Source: DATJSJ01 sp035504175
Lineage (GTDB): Bacteria; Pseudomonadota; Alphaproteobacteria; Acetobacterales; Acetobacteraceae
Direction: 5' to 3'
Assembly: GCA_035504175.1 (NCBI GenBank)
Contig: DATJSJ010000202.1
Location: 1 to 34,569 of the forward strand
DNA: 34,569 bases
Part shown: one piece after another, positions 21,472 through 28,101 of the stretch
Layout of the letters: each line of letters opens with the position of its first letter
Position numbering within the stretch: the stretch's first letter is position 1
Position numbers and translations under genes: made by a program
Notes under the pieces: model-generated
Seen by the model: only the letters and a program-made list of their open reading frames with translations
Told to the model about the DNA's origin: nothing
Database searches by the model: none

Positions 21472-22932
21472 CTAGTACGCCGGATACGTGGAGAGCTGAG
21501 TCGCCAGCACGAACGGCGTCCAGCCGGGCATCTGTTCGCGCACCGCCACCGCCGCGGCGAGGCACTCGGGCGTTTCCCCCTCAACCGCGCAAACGGGTGG
21601 CACGAAGCGGTAGTCGCGGTTGACCGTCAGCACGCCGACGAACGTGCCGCTGCGCGCCATCAGCGTCTCGAACAGGTGGCTGAAATGCAGCCCGTCCTGG
21701 GTCATCTGCCCGAAAATGACCCCCTTGCGGTTGAACACCAGCCCGTCCTGACGCGTCAGAAGGCCTTGCGGGCCCAGCGTGCTCAGCCCGGTATCCACCT
21801 GGAGCGGCTGCCCGAAAGGGGCGGCGAACGTGGTCTCGAACTCCACCGAGACGGCCTGGACGGCCGCCAGGTCGGCCGCTTTCGCGCCGTAGACAAACAC
21901 CTCGATCCGTCCGTCGGCCGATATCGCGTGGCAGCCGACCGGCGCGGCGACCAGGCTGACGCCGCTCGGCAGGACCACCGCCGCACCGGACGGCTCGTTG
22001 CGCCACACGTCGAAGCGCAGTGCCTCGATCGTATCGCGCGGCAGGGTCGAGATGCCGGCGACGAACTGCACCCGTGCCGGGTCATCGGCGGTCACCGACA
22101 TCTCGGCAAAACTGCCGCTGCCGACGCGACGGAACGTCATCTCGCCGCAGCGGAGCGTGGGCGTCTCCTCCGGGCGGAACGACAGCAGCGGCTGGGCGGG
22201 CAGCGAGACCACGGCACTGACGCTCGCCGGCGAGACCAGCGCCTGTTCGAGCCCCTGCGCCGGCCAACCCCAGCTCGGCGGCGCCGGCATGTTGCGCAGG
22301 CCGCCCCCCACCACGGCGACCACACGCCCTTGTCCGTCGATCACCGGTCCGCCCGACATGCCCGGGTTGAGGCCGCTGGTGAAGCGGACGATCGGCCCGC
22401 GAAGATCCAGTCCCGGGTTCGTGCGGTGCAATTCCTGCTGCTGGGCCGACGAGAGGATGTCCGGCAGCCTTGCTGCGGCGACGGAGACTTCGAGCGGACG
22501 CTCGTCCATGGCCGGCAGATCGGCGCTGAAGCCGATCCCGGTGACGCGGTCATGTCCGCCCGGCGGCGGCCCGAGATCGAGCGCCGGCACACTCGCCGGC
22601 TGGTCGAGCCGCAGCAGCGCCAGGTCGAGGCTCGGGTCCACCCGCGCTACCGCGACCTGCTGCCAGTCCGCGCCCGGGCGACGCTCGAACAGGACCCGGA
22701 TATCGCTGCAGCCGGCAATGACGTGCAGGTCGGTCGCGATCTGCACCGACGTGCGGAACAGGAAGCCGGTGCCACGGCTGCCTCCTGCCTCGCCGCAGGA
22801 CTCCGCCTTGATCTCCACCACCGACTGCATCGTGCGGGCGACGACCGCCGCGCTCGGCTCGTCCTGCGCCCTGGCACCACGGGCCCCGGCGAGCAGGACG
22901 GCCAGCGCAAGCGGCGCCGGGAGCGGGATCAT
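21472..22932 (-). CDS. secreted trypsin-like serine protease with large unknown C-terminal region
   Basis: The 486-residue protein starts with a signal peptide (PLALAVLLAGARGARAQ). A trypsin-like domain then covers about 25-220: His70 in IATDLHVIAG, Asp103 in SLDLALLRLD and Ser193 in NPGMSGGPVID, so the triad is intact. No PDZ domain follows. Instead there are about 260 residues without a recognised domain. This region contains several conserved-looking strands (VEFETTFAAPFGQPLQVDTG, VFNRKGVIFGQMTQDGLHFS), and the protein ends in QLSTYPAY. The start at 22932 overlaps the stop of the upstream membrane-protein gene (ATGA), so they are translationally coupled. It is probably periplasmic and site-specific. 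It is a different protein from the HtrA protease at 1325-2743. Confidence 0.82.
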   Translation of the reverse strand: MIPLPAPLALAVLLAGARGARAQDEPSAAVVARTMQSVVEIKAESCGEAGGSRGTGFLFRTSVQIATDLHVIAGCSDIRVLFERRPGADWQQVAVARVDPSLDLALLRLDQPASVPALDLGPPPGGHDRVTGIGFSADLPAMDERPLEVSVAAARLPDILSSAQQQELHRTNPGLDLRGPIVRFTSGLNPGMSGGPVIDGQGRVVAVVGGGLRNMPAPPSWGWPAQGLEQALVSPASVSAVVSLPAQPLLSFRPEETPTLRCGEMTFRRVGSGSFAEMSVTADDPARVQFVAGISTLPRDTIEALRFDVWRNEPSGAAVVLPSGVSLVAAPVGCHAISADGRIEVFVYGAKAADLAAVQAVSVEFETTFAAPFGQPLQVDTGLSTLGPQGLLTRQDGLVFNRKGVIFGQMTQDGLHFSHLFETLMARSGTFVGVLTVNRDYRFVPPVCAVEGETPECLAAAVAVREQMPGWTPFVLATQLSTYPAY

Positions 22933-23498
22933 CCACCGCACAGCAGCAGCACTCCGGATGCGAGGGCCTGCGGACGATCGGGTTCCGGCAGGCCCGCGAT
23001 TCGCTGCGCCAGGGCGGCCTCGGCACCGCCGGCGCTGCGCAGATGCGCAAGCTGCTCGGCGAGCGGCCGGTCCTGCAGCCGGGCGATATCCGCGCAATCC
23101 CCGGCCGGTGCGCTGAACAGAACGGTCGCGCGGTAGGAGGCGGTCGCGCCGCTCCGACCCGCCGAGCCCGCGCCGGCGGCATCGGGGGGCGAGAGCCAGT
23201 CATGGGTGCGGGCGGTCAGCGCCAGGAGCGTCGCGACGATGGCGGCCAGGCAGAACGCCAGCAGGCGCCCGTCCGACGGGGGTTCGACCAGCCGTCCGCC
23301 CTTGCCGGCCAAGCCGAACAGGGCGGCCACCAGGGCGAGAGCGGTCGTCATGACCGATTTTGTGACCGGGTCGACCGCGAGCCCCAACAGCATGCCGACG
23401 AACGCACCCAGCGACGCGCCGGCGGCCAATGACCTTGCACCAAGCCGCGGTTCGCCGTCCGATGCCATCGGCTTCATCCGGGCGCTGCCACGCCGCAT
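22929..23498 (-). CDS. membrane protein of unknown function coupled to the serine protease
   Basis: The 189-residue protein has about three hydrophobic segments in its first half: AAGASLGAFVGMLLGLAV, VMTTALALVAALFGLAG and LLAFCLAAIVATLLAL. A polar C-terminal half follows (about 100-189) with CADIARLQDRPLAEQLAHLR and the ending LLLCGG. No family is recognised. I take ATG 23498 as start; a TTG at 23525 and ATGs at 23477 and 23468 are alternatives, and none has a strong ribosome binding site. Its stop overlaps the protease start by four bases (ATGA), so the two proteins are made together. The C-terminal half could anchor or control the protease (inference). It is divergent from the acyl-CoA synthetase gene. 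Confidence 0.68.
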   Translation of the reverse strand: MRRGSARMKPMASDGEPRLGARSLAAGASLGAFVGMLLGLAVDPVTKSVMTTALALVAALFGLAGKGGRLVEPPSDGRLLAFCLAAIVATLLALTARTHDWLSPPDAAGAGSAGRSGATASYRATVLFSAPAGDCADIARLQDRPLAEQLAHLRSAGGAEAALAQRIAGLPEPDRPQALASGVLLLCGG

Positions 23499-23602
23499 TA
23501 TGACCCGCTCGTTCCGCTGCAACAATCAGGGATCGCCGGGCCGGAACCGCGGGCGATATCCTCAGCGACAGGACCGAGCGGAAGCGGAAGGGACGGACCG
23601 GC

Positions 23603-25126
23603 ATGGCGCATTCACTCTGGCAGATCCTGACCACGCGTGCCGGCTCGGGGCGGGCGATCGGCGCGCCGGGCCGGCCCTGGCTGGACGGGGCCGGGCTCCT
23701 GGCGCTCGCCCGTGACACGCTCGCGACGCTGAATGCCGCCGGCATCGGGGCGGGCGAGCGCGTGGCACTCGTGCTGCCGAACGGGCCGGAGGCGGCGAGC
23801 GCGTTCGTGGCGCTGGCCGCCGGCACCGCCGCCGCGCCGCTCAATCCCGCGTACAAGGCGGAGGAATTCTCCTTCTACCTCTCCGATCTCGCGCCCAAGG
23901 CCCTGATCACCCTGAACGGATGGGAGACGCCGGCGCGCGAGGTCGCGGCCGGGCTGGGCATTCCGGTGATAGGGCTTGAGACGACACCGGACGGGCCGGC
24001 CGGCGGCTATCGCCTGGACACCGGCTCTCTCCCCACGGCAGCTGCTGCCCGTCCCGGCCCGGCCGCACCGGAGGACGCGGCGCTGGTGCTGCACACCTCC
24101 GGCACCACGGCGCGACCGAAGGTCGTGCCGCTCTCCGGTCGCAATCTCGCGGCCTCGGCCGCGCACATCGCCGAGGCGCTGGCCCTCGGGCCGGAGGATG
24201 TCTGCCTCAACATCATGCCGCTGTTCCACATCCACGGGCTGATCGCGGCAGTGCTGTCGTCGCTGGAGGCGGGCGCTGCCGTCTGCTGCACGCCGGGCTT
24301 CAACGCGTTCAAATTCCTGGATTGGCTCGGAACGGTGCGGCCGACTTGGTACACCGCGGTGCCGACCATGCACCAAGCGATCCTGCTGCGCGCCCGCAAC
24401 CATCCCGAGCAGGCGCGGGCCGCGGGGCTACGCTTCATCCGCTCCTCCTCCGCCTCGCTGCCGCCGCAGGTGATGCTGGAACTGGAGGAAGTGTTCGGCG
24501 CGCCGGTGATCGAGGCCTACGGCATGACGGAGGCGGCGCATCAGATGGCCTCCAACCCGCTGCCGCCGCGCGGGCGCAAGCCGGGCTCGGTCGGGCTCGC
24601 TGCGGGGCCGGAGGTTGCGATCATGGATGATGCGGGCCGGCTTCTGCCGTCGGGCGAGATCGGCGAGGTGGTGATCCGGGGGCCCAATGTGACCGTCGGC
24701 TATGCCGGCAACCCGGAAGCGAACGGGCGTGCCTTCACGGAGGGCTGGTTCCGCACCGGCGACCAGGGGCGGCTGGACGAGGAGGGCTACCTTTTCCTCA
24801 CCGGCCGGCTGAAGGAGCTGATCAACCGCGGTGGCGAGAAAATCAGTCCGCTCGAGGTGGATGTCGTGCTGATGGACCACCCCGCGGTTGCGCAATGCGT
24901 CACCTTCGCCATGCCGCATGACATGCTGGGCGAGGAGGTGGCCGCGGCGGTCGTCGCGCATGAGGGTGCGACGGCGACCGAGCAGGAGATCCGCGACCAC
25001 TGCGCGGTCCGGCTGGCCGCCTTCAAGGTGCCGCGGAAGATCCTGTTCCTGAAGGAAATACCGAAAGGGGCCACTGGCAAGCTGCAGCGCATCGGCCTGG
25101 CGCGCACGCTCGGGCTCGCGGACTAG
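23603..25126 (+). CDS. AMP-forming acyl-CoA synthetase, oxalate-CoA ligase-like
   Basis: The 507-residue enzyme belongs to the ANL superfamily and activates a carboxylate as acyl-AMP and then acyl-CoA. Motifs are LHTSGTTARPK (about 163-173), IMPLFHIHG, the RFIRSSSASLPP and AYGMTEAAHQMASNPLPPRGRKPG stretches, and the hinge EGWFRTGDQGRLDEEGYLFLTGRLKELINRGGEKISP. The catalytic lysine is in PKGATGKLQR near the end. The MTEAxHxMxSNPLP region is a mark of plant AAE3/yeast Pcs60-type oxalyl-CoA synthetases, so oxalate or another short diacid is a good guess. It is not proven: formyl-CoA transferase and oxalyl-CoA decarboxylase genes are not in the window. A PanE-like gene starts nine bases downstream. 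Confidence 0.82.
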   Translation: MAHSLWQILTTRAGSGRAIGAPGRPWLDGAGLLALARDTLATLNAAGIGAGERVALVLPNGPEAASAFVALAAGTAAAPLNPAYKAEEFSFYLSDLAPKALITLNGWETPAREVAAGLGIPVIGLETTPDGPAGGYRLDTGSLPTAAAARPGPAAPEDAALVLHTSGTTARPKVVPLSGRNLAASAAHIAEALALGPEDVCLNIMPLFHIHGLIAAVLSSLEAGAAVCCTPGFNAFKFLDWLGTVRPTWYTAVPTMHQAILLRARNHPEQARAAGLRFIRSSSASLPPQVMLELEEVFGAPVIEAYGMTEAAHQMASNPLPPRGRKPGSVGLAAGPEVAIMDDAGRLLPSGEIGEVVIRGPNVTVGYAGNPEANGRAFTEGWFRTGDQGRLDEEGYLFLTGRLKELINRGGEKISPLEVDVVLMDHPAVAQCVTFAMPHDMLGEEVAAAVVAHEGATATEQEIRDHCAVRLAAFKVPRKILFLKEIPKGATGKLQRIGLARTLGLAD

Positions 25127-25135
25127 GCGCGCGGC

Positions 25136-26113
25136 ATGCCCTCGATCTGCATCTTCGGGGCCGGAGCGATCGGCGGCTTCCTTGCGGCGCGTCTGGAAGC
25201 GGCGGGCACGCCGGTCAGCATCGTCGCCCGCGGCCCGCATCTCGCCGCGATCCGCGAGCGGGGTTTGGAGTTGCGCAGCGGCGGCTCAGTGATCACCGCG
25301 CGCCCCCGCGCGGCCGCCAACCCGGCGGAACTCGGCCCGCAGGACTACCTCGTGTTGACCCTGAAGGCCCACTCGCTTGCCGCCGCCCTGCCGCAGCTCC
25401 AGCCGCTGATCGGTCCGGCCACCACAATCGTCGCGGCGGTGAACGGCGTCCCCTGGTGGTACACCTACGGTCTCCCCGCACCGTTCGGCGATCGGCGGGT
25501 TGAGAGCGTCGACCCCGACGGGGCGCTGTGGGGAGGGCTGCCGCCGGCGCAGGCGCTCGGCTGCATCATCTATCCCGCGGCCGAGATCGTCGCTCCCGGC
25601 GTGATCGAGCACCAGTACGGCGACCGCTTCTGCCTGGGCGAGCCGGACGGCAGCCGCAGCGAGCGCGCGAGCGTCCTCTCCGCGCTGCTGATCGGCGCCG
25701 GGCTGAAGGCGCCGGTCAGGCCGCGGATCCGCGACGAGATCTGGGTCAAACTCTGGGGCAACATGGCGCTGAACCCGCTGAGCGCCCTGACGCTTGCGAC
25801 CCTTGACCGGATCCTGGCAGATCCCGGCACGCGGGCGATCTGCCGCGCGATGATGCTGGAGGGCCAGGCGGTGGCGGAGCGGCTCGGGGTGCGTCTCGCG
25901 ATCGCCATCGACCAGCGCCTGGCCGGCGCCGAGGAGGTCGGGCGGCATCGTACCTCGATGCTGCAGGACCTGGAGCGCGGCCGGCCGCTCGAGATCGAGG
26001 CGCTACTTGGGGCCGTGGTCGAGCTCGCCGGCTGGGTCGAGGTGCCGGTGCCGATCAGCGAGACGGTCCTGGCGCTGGTACGGCTGCGGGCGCAGGACCC
26101 GCCGGCAAGTTAA
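25136..26113 (+). CDS. 2-dehydropantoate 2-reductase (PanE/ApbA family)
   Basis: The 325-residue protein has the ketopantoate reductase architecture. The Rossmann motif ICIFGAGAIGGFLAARL (4-20) binds NADPH. A Lys lies in LTLKAHSL (about 78), and the helical C-terminal domain includes EIWVKLWGNMALNPLSALT (about 201-219) and SMLQDLERGRPLEIEALLGAVVELA. Family members reduce 2-ketopantoate or other 2-keto acids. It starts nine bases after the acyl-CoA synthetase stop and is surely cotranscribed. That context suggests a side role in keto-acid metabolism and not the dedicated pantothenate step, so I leave the symbol blank. An AT-rich palindrome follows directly. Confidence 0.85.
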   Translation: MPSICIFGAGAIGGFLAARLEAAGTPVSIVARGPHLAAIRERGLELRSGGSVITARPRAAANPAELGPQDYLVLTLKAHSLAAALPQLQPLIGPATTIVAAVNGVPWWYTYGLPAPFGDRRVESVDPDGALWGGLPPAQALGCIIYPAAEIVAPGVIEHQYGDRFCLGEPDGSRSERASVLSALLIGAGLKAPVRPRIRDEIWVKLWGNMALNPLSALTLATLDRILADPGTRAICRAMMLEGQAVAERLGVRLAIAIDQRLAGAEEVGRHRTSMLQDLERGRPLEIEALLGAVVELAGWVEVPVPISETVLALVRLRAQDPPAS

Positions 26114-26262
26114 GGCAAGGAAGAGCTGTTCTTTTTTGAAAAAAAGACCCAAAAAACTTTCATTCGTTTGACGCCGAGTCTTGGGGCCGCCCACCGCCAA
26201 GAATAACGAATAAAAGTCTTTTTGCTCTTTGTCTTCAGAAAAAGAAGGCCTTTCTTCCTTTC
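26114..26262. repeat. AT-rich long palindrome, copy B (MITE-like)
   Basis: This is the second copy of the element seen at 16404-16546. The left arm carries GTTCTTTTTTGAAAAAAAGA (26128-26147) and CCAAAAAACTTT; the right arm carries AAAAGTCTTTTTGCTC and CAGAAAAAGAAGG. ATTCGTT (left) and AACGAAT (right) pair, and an inner stem TCTTGG (26179-26184) / CCAAGA (26197-26202) surrounds a GC-rich loop. The arms match copy A while the centre does not, yet both centres keep a stem. It begins directly at the stop of the PanE-like gene and could end that transcript before soxB. Confidence 0.85.
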
Positions 26263-26357
26263 TGACCGCCGCGCCCCCGAGCGCGCCGGATGTCGCCTGC
26301 GTTCAAGCCTGGCTTCGTCTGCGTGCTCGTTTTCCGGCGCCTGCCTTGGGACAATGC

Positions 26358-26371
26358 GGCGCTTCGGCGCC
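26358..26371 (+). promoter_or_regulatory. UUCG-tetraloop hairpin in the soxB leader
   Basis: GGCGC-TTCG-GCGCC forms a perfect five-base stem with the very stable UUCG loop. It ends five bases before one candidate soxB start (26376) and 14 before the preferred one (26385). It would occupy the place where a ribosome binding site is expected, and no good one is visible elsewhere. Confidence 0.5.
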
Positions 26372-26384
26372 ACGGATGCGACAC

Positions 26385-27638
26385 ATGCAGCGATTTTCCG
26401 CGCTCTCTCTGATCCGGCACGCCTTTGGCGCCCATTCCGGCTGGCAGCCGCAGTGGCGATCGCCTGATCCGAAGCCCGCCTATGACGCGCTGATCGTCGG
26501 CGGCGGCGGGCACGGGCTGGGTGCCGCGTATTATCTCGCGAAAGAGCACGAGATGCGCAACATCGCCGTGCTGGAGCGTGGCTGGTTGGGCGGCGGCAAC
26601 ACCGGGCGCAACACCACGATCATCCGTTCCAACTATCTGTTCGACGAGAGTGCGGCGCTCTACGACCACGCGCTGAAGCTGTGGGAAGGCTTGTCGCAGG
26701 CGCTGAACTACAACGTCATGTTCAGCCAGCGCGGCGTGATGATGCTGGCGCATACGGTGCACGACGTGCAGGTCTCGAAGCGGCACATCCACGCCAATCG
26801 CGCCAACGGCGTCGACAACGAGTGGCTGACGCCGGAGCAGGCGAAGGCGTTCTGCCCGCCGCTGAACATCGCCGCCAACATGCGCTACCCGGTGCTCGGG
26901 GCTGCATTGCAGCGGCGCGGTGGCGTGGCGCGGCACGATGCGGTCGCCTGGGGCTACGCGCGGGCGGCGGATTCGCTTGGCGTCGACATCATCCAGAACT
27001 GCGAGGTGACGGCGATCCGCCGCAACGCCGCCGGCGCGGTGGAGGCGGTGGAAACGTCGCGCGGCGTGATCCGCGCGCCGAAGATCGGCGTCTCGGCCGC
27101 CGGACACAGCAGCGTCGTGATGGCGATGGCCGGGCTGCGCATGCCGCTGGAAAGCTACCCGCTGCAGGCGCTGGTGTCGGAGCCGGTGAAACCGGTGGTT
27201 CCCTGCGTCGTGATGTCGAACACGATCCACGCCTATATCAGCCAGTCCGACAAGGGCGAGCTGGTGATCGGCGCGGGAACGGATGCGTATGTGTCGTACA
27301 GCCAGCGCGGCGGGCTGCACGTTCCGGCGCACACGCTGGATGCGATCTGCGAGCTGTTCCCGATGTTCCGGCGGATGCGCATGCTGCGCAACTGGGGCGG
27401 GATCGTCGACGTGACGCCGGATCGCTCGCCCATTCTGGCGAAGACGCCAATCCCCGGGCTGTACGTGAATTGCGGCTGGGGCACGGGCGGGTTCAAGGCG
27501 ACGCCGGGGGCGGCCAACCTGCTCGCCTGGACGATCGCGAAGGATGAGCCGCATCCGATCAATGCGCCATTTACGCTGGAGCGGTTCCGCGAGGGCGTGC
27601 TGATCGATGAAGCGGCCGCGGCCGCGGTGGCGCATTGA
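26385..27638 (+). CDS. soxB: sarcosine oxidase subunit beta
   Basis: SoxB is the FAD/FMN-bearing catalytic subunit of heterotetrameric sarcosine oxidase, which oxidises sarcosine to glycine with formation of methylene-tetrahydrofolate and H2O2. The start at 26385 gives the usual 417 residues, beginning MQRFSALSLIRHAFG; ATG 26376 is three codons longer. The FAD motif ALIVGGGGHGLGAAYYLA (35-52), RGWLGGGNTGRNTTIIRSNYL (65-85) and ARHDAVAWGYARAA are visible. His184 in ARHDAVAWG probably corresponds to the covalent FMN site. The ending YVNCGWGTGGFKATPGA is also typical. It heads the soxBDAG order. A GC-rich repeat of about 120 bases separates it from soxD, which is unusual for this compact operon. 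Confidence 0.95.
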   Translation: MQRFSALSLIRHAFGAHSGWQPQWRSPDPKPAYDALIVGGGGHGLGAAYYLAKEHEMRNIAVLERGWLGGGNTGRNTTIIRSNYLFDESAALYDHALKLWEGLSQALNYNVMFSQRGVMMLAHTVHDVQVSKRHIHANRANGVDNEWLTPEQAKAFCPPLNIAANMRYPVLGAALQRRGGVARHDAVAWGYARAADSLGVDIIQNCEVTAIRRNAAGAVEAVETSRGVIRAPKIGVSAAGHSSVVMAMAGLRMPLESYPLQALVSEPVKPVVPCVVMSNTIHAYISQSDKGELVIGAGTDAYVSYSQRGGLHVPAHTLDAICELFPMFRRMRMLRNWGGIVDVTPDRSPILAKTPIPGLYVNCGWGTGGFKATPGAANLLAWTIAKDEPHPINAPFTLERFREGVLIDEAAAAAVAH

Positions 27639-27660
27639 TGCACGCTTTGGATGGTAAGGA

Positions 27661-27780
27661 AGGCCAGGGGCTCTGCCCCTGGACTCCGGCAAAGGCTAGC
27701 CTTTGCAATCCATTACCTAAAGTAATGGGGGTCTGGGGCCTCAGGCCCCAGCGGGTCCGGGGCGGAGCCCTGGCCTTTTT
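27661..27780. repeat. GC-rich multi-hairpin repeat, copy 2 (complete), inside the sox operon
   Basis: Five consecutive inverted repeats are present: 27664-27682 (CCAGGGGC/GCCCCTGG), 27689-27706 (GCAAAGGC/GCCTTTGC), 27710-27728 (CCATTAC/GTAATGG), 27734-27750 (TGGGGCC/GGCCCCA) and 27757-27773 (CCGGGGC/GCCCTGG with a mismatch), then a T/C-rich run. Order and spacing match copy 1 at 1-120. It fills most of the gap between soxB and soxD. Confidence 0.88.
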
Positions 27781-27784
27781 CCCT

Positions 27785-27799
27785 TTGGGAGTCTCCCAA
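27785..27799 (+). promoter_or_regulatory. palindrome that sequesters the soxD ribosome binding site
   Basis: TTGGGAG-T-CTCCCAA is a perfect inverted repeat. The soxD ribosome binding site GGGAG (27787-27791) is in its left arm, and the A of the ATG start (27799) is the last base of the right arm. In the mRNA a six-base stem with a three-base loop would hide the site. Control of soxD translation by melting or by coupling is an inference. Confidence 0.5.
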
Positions 27800-28101
27800 T
27801 GCTGCTGATCGACTGCCCCTATTGCGGCAAGCGCCCCGAGCTCGAGTTCACCTACGGCGGCGAGGCGCATCTCGCGCGCCGGCCTTCATCGGACGATGCC
27901 GGCTGGGCCGATTTCCTCTACGCCCGCACCAACCCGAAGGGCCTGCACGCGGAACGCTGGCGCCACACGCATGGCTGCGCGCGGTTCTTCAACGCGCTGC
28001 GTGACACGGTGAGCGACTTCTTCGTCGCCACCTACCGCATCGGCGAGCAGCGCCCCGACCAGGCGCCGGCGCCGGCCGAAAAAGGACGCGAGGCGGCATG
28101 A
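27799..28101 (+). CDS. soxD: sarcosine oxidase subunit delta
   Basis: SoxD is the small zinc-binding subunit of the heterotetramer (100 residues, usual about 90-100). The CPYCG knuckle (Cys6, Cys9) and the second ligand group HTHGC (His58, Cys60 region) are present. RPELEFTYGGEAHLARRP, YARTNPKGLHAERWRHTHGCARFF and FFVATYRIGE are family hallmarks. Its ATG has GGGAG seven bases upstream, but this lies in a palindrome. The stop overlaps the soxA start (ATGA), so the two are translationally coupled. Confidence 0.95.
   Translation: MLLIDCPYCGKRPELEFTYGGEAHLARRPSSDDAGWADFLYARTNPKGLHAERWRHTHGCARFFNALRDTVSDFFVATYRIGEQRPDQAPAPAEKGREAA

Noticed and set aside
26229..26384. N-terminal extension of soxB beginning inside the AT-rich palindrome
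   Set aside because: SoxB proteins begin with MQR(Y/F)S; the extension reads through the repeat and has no family similarity.
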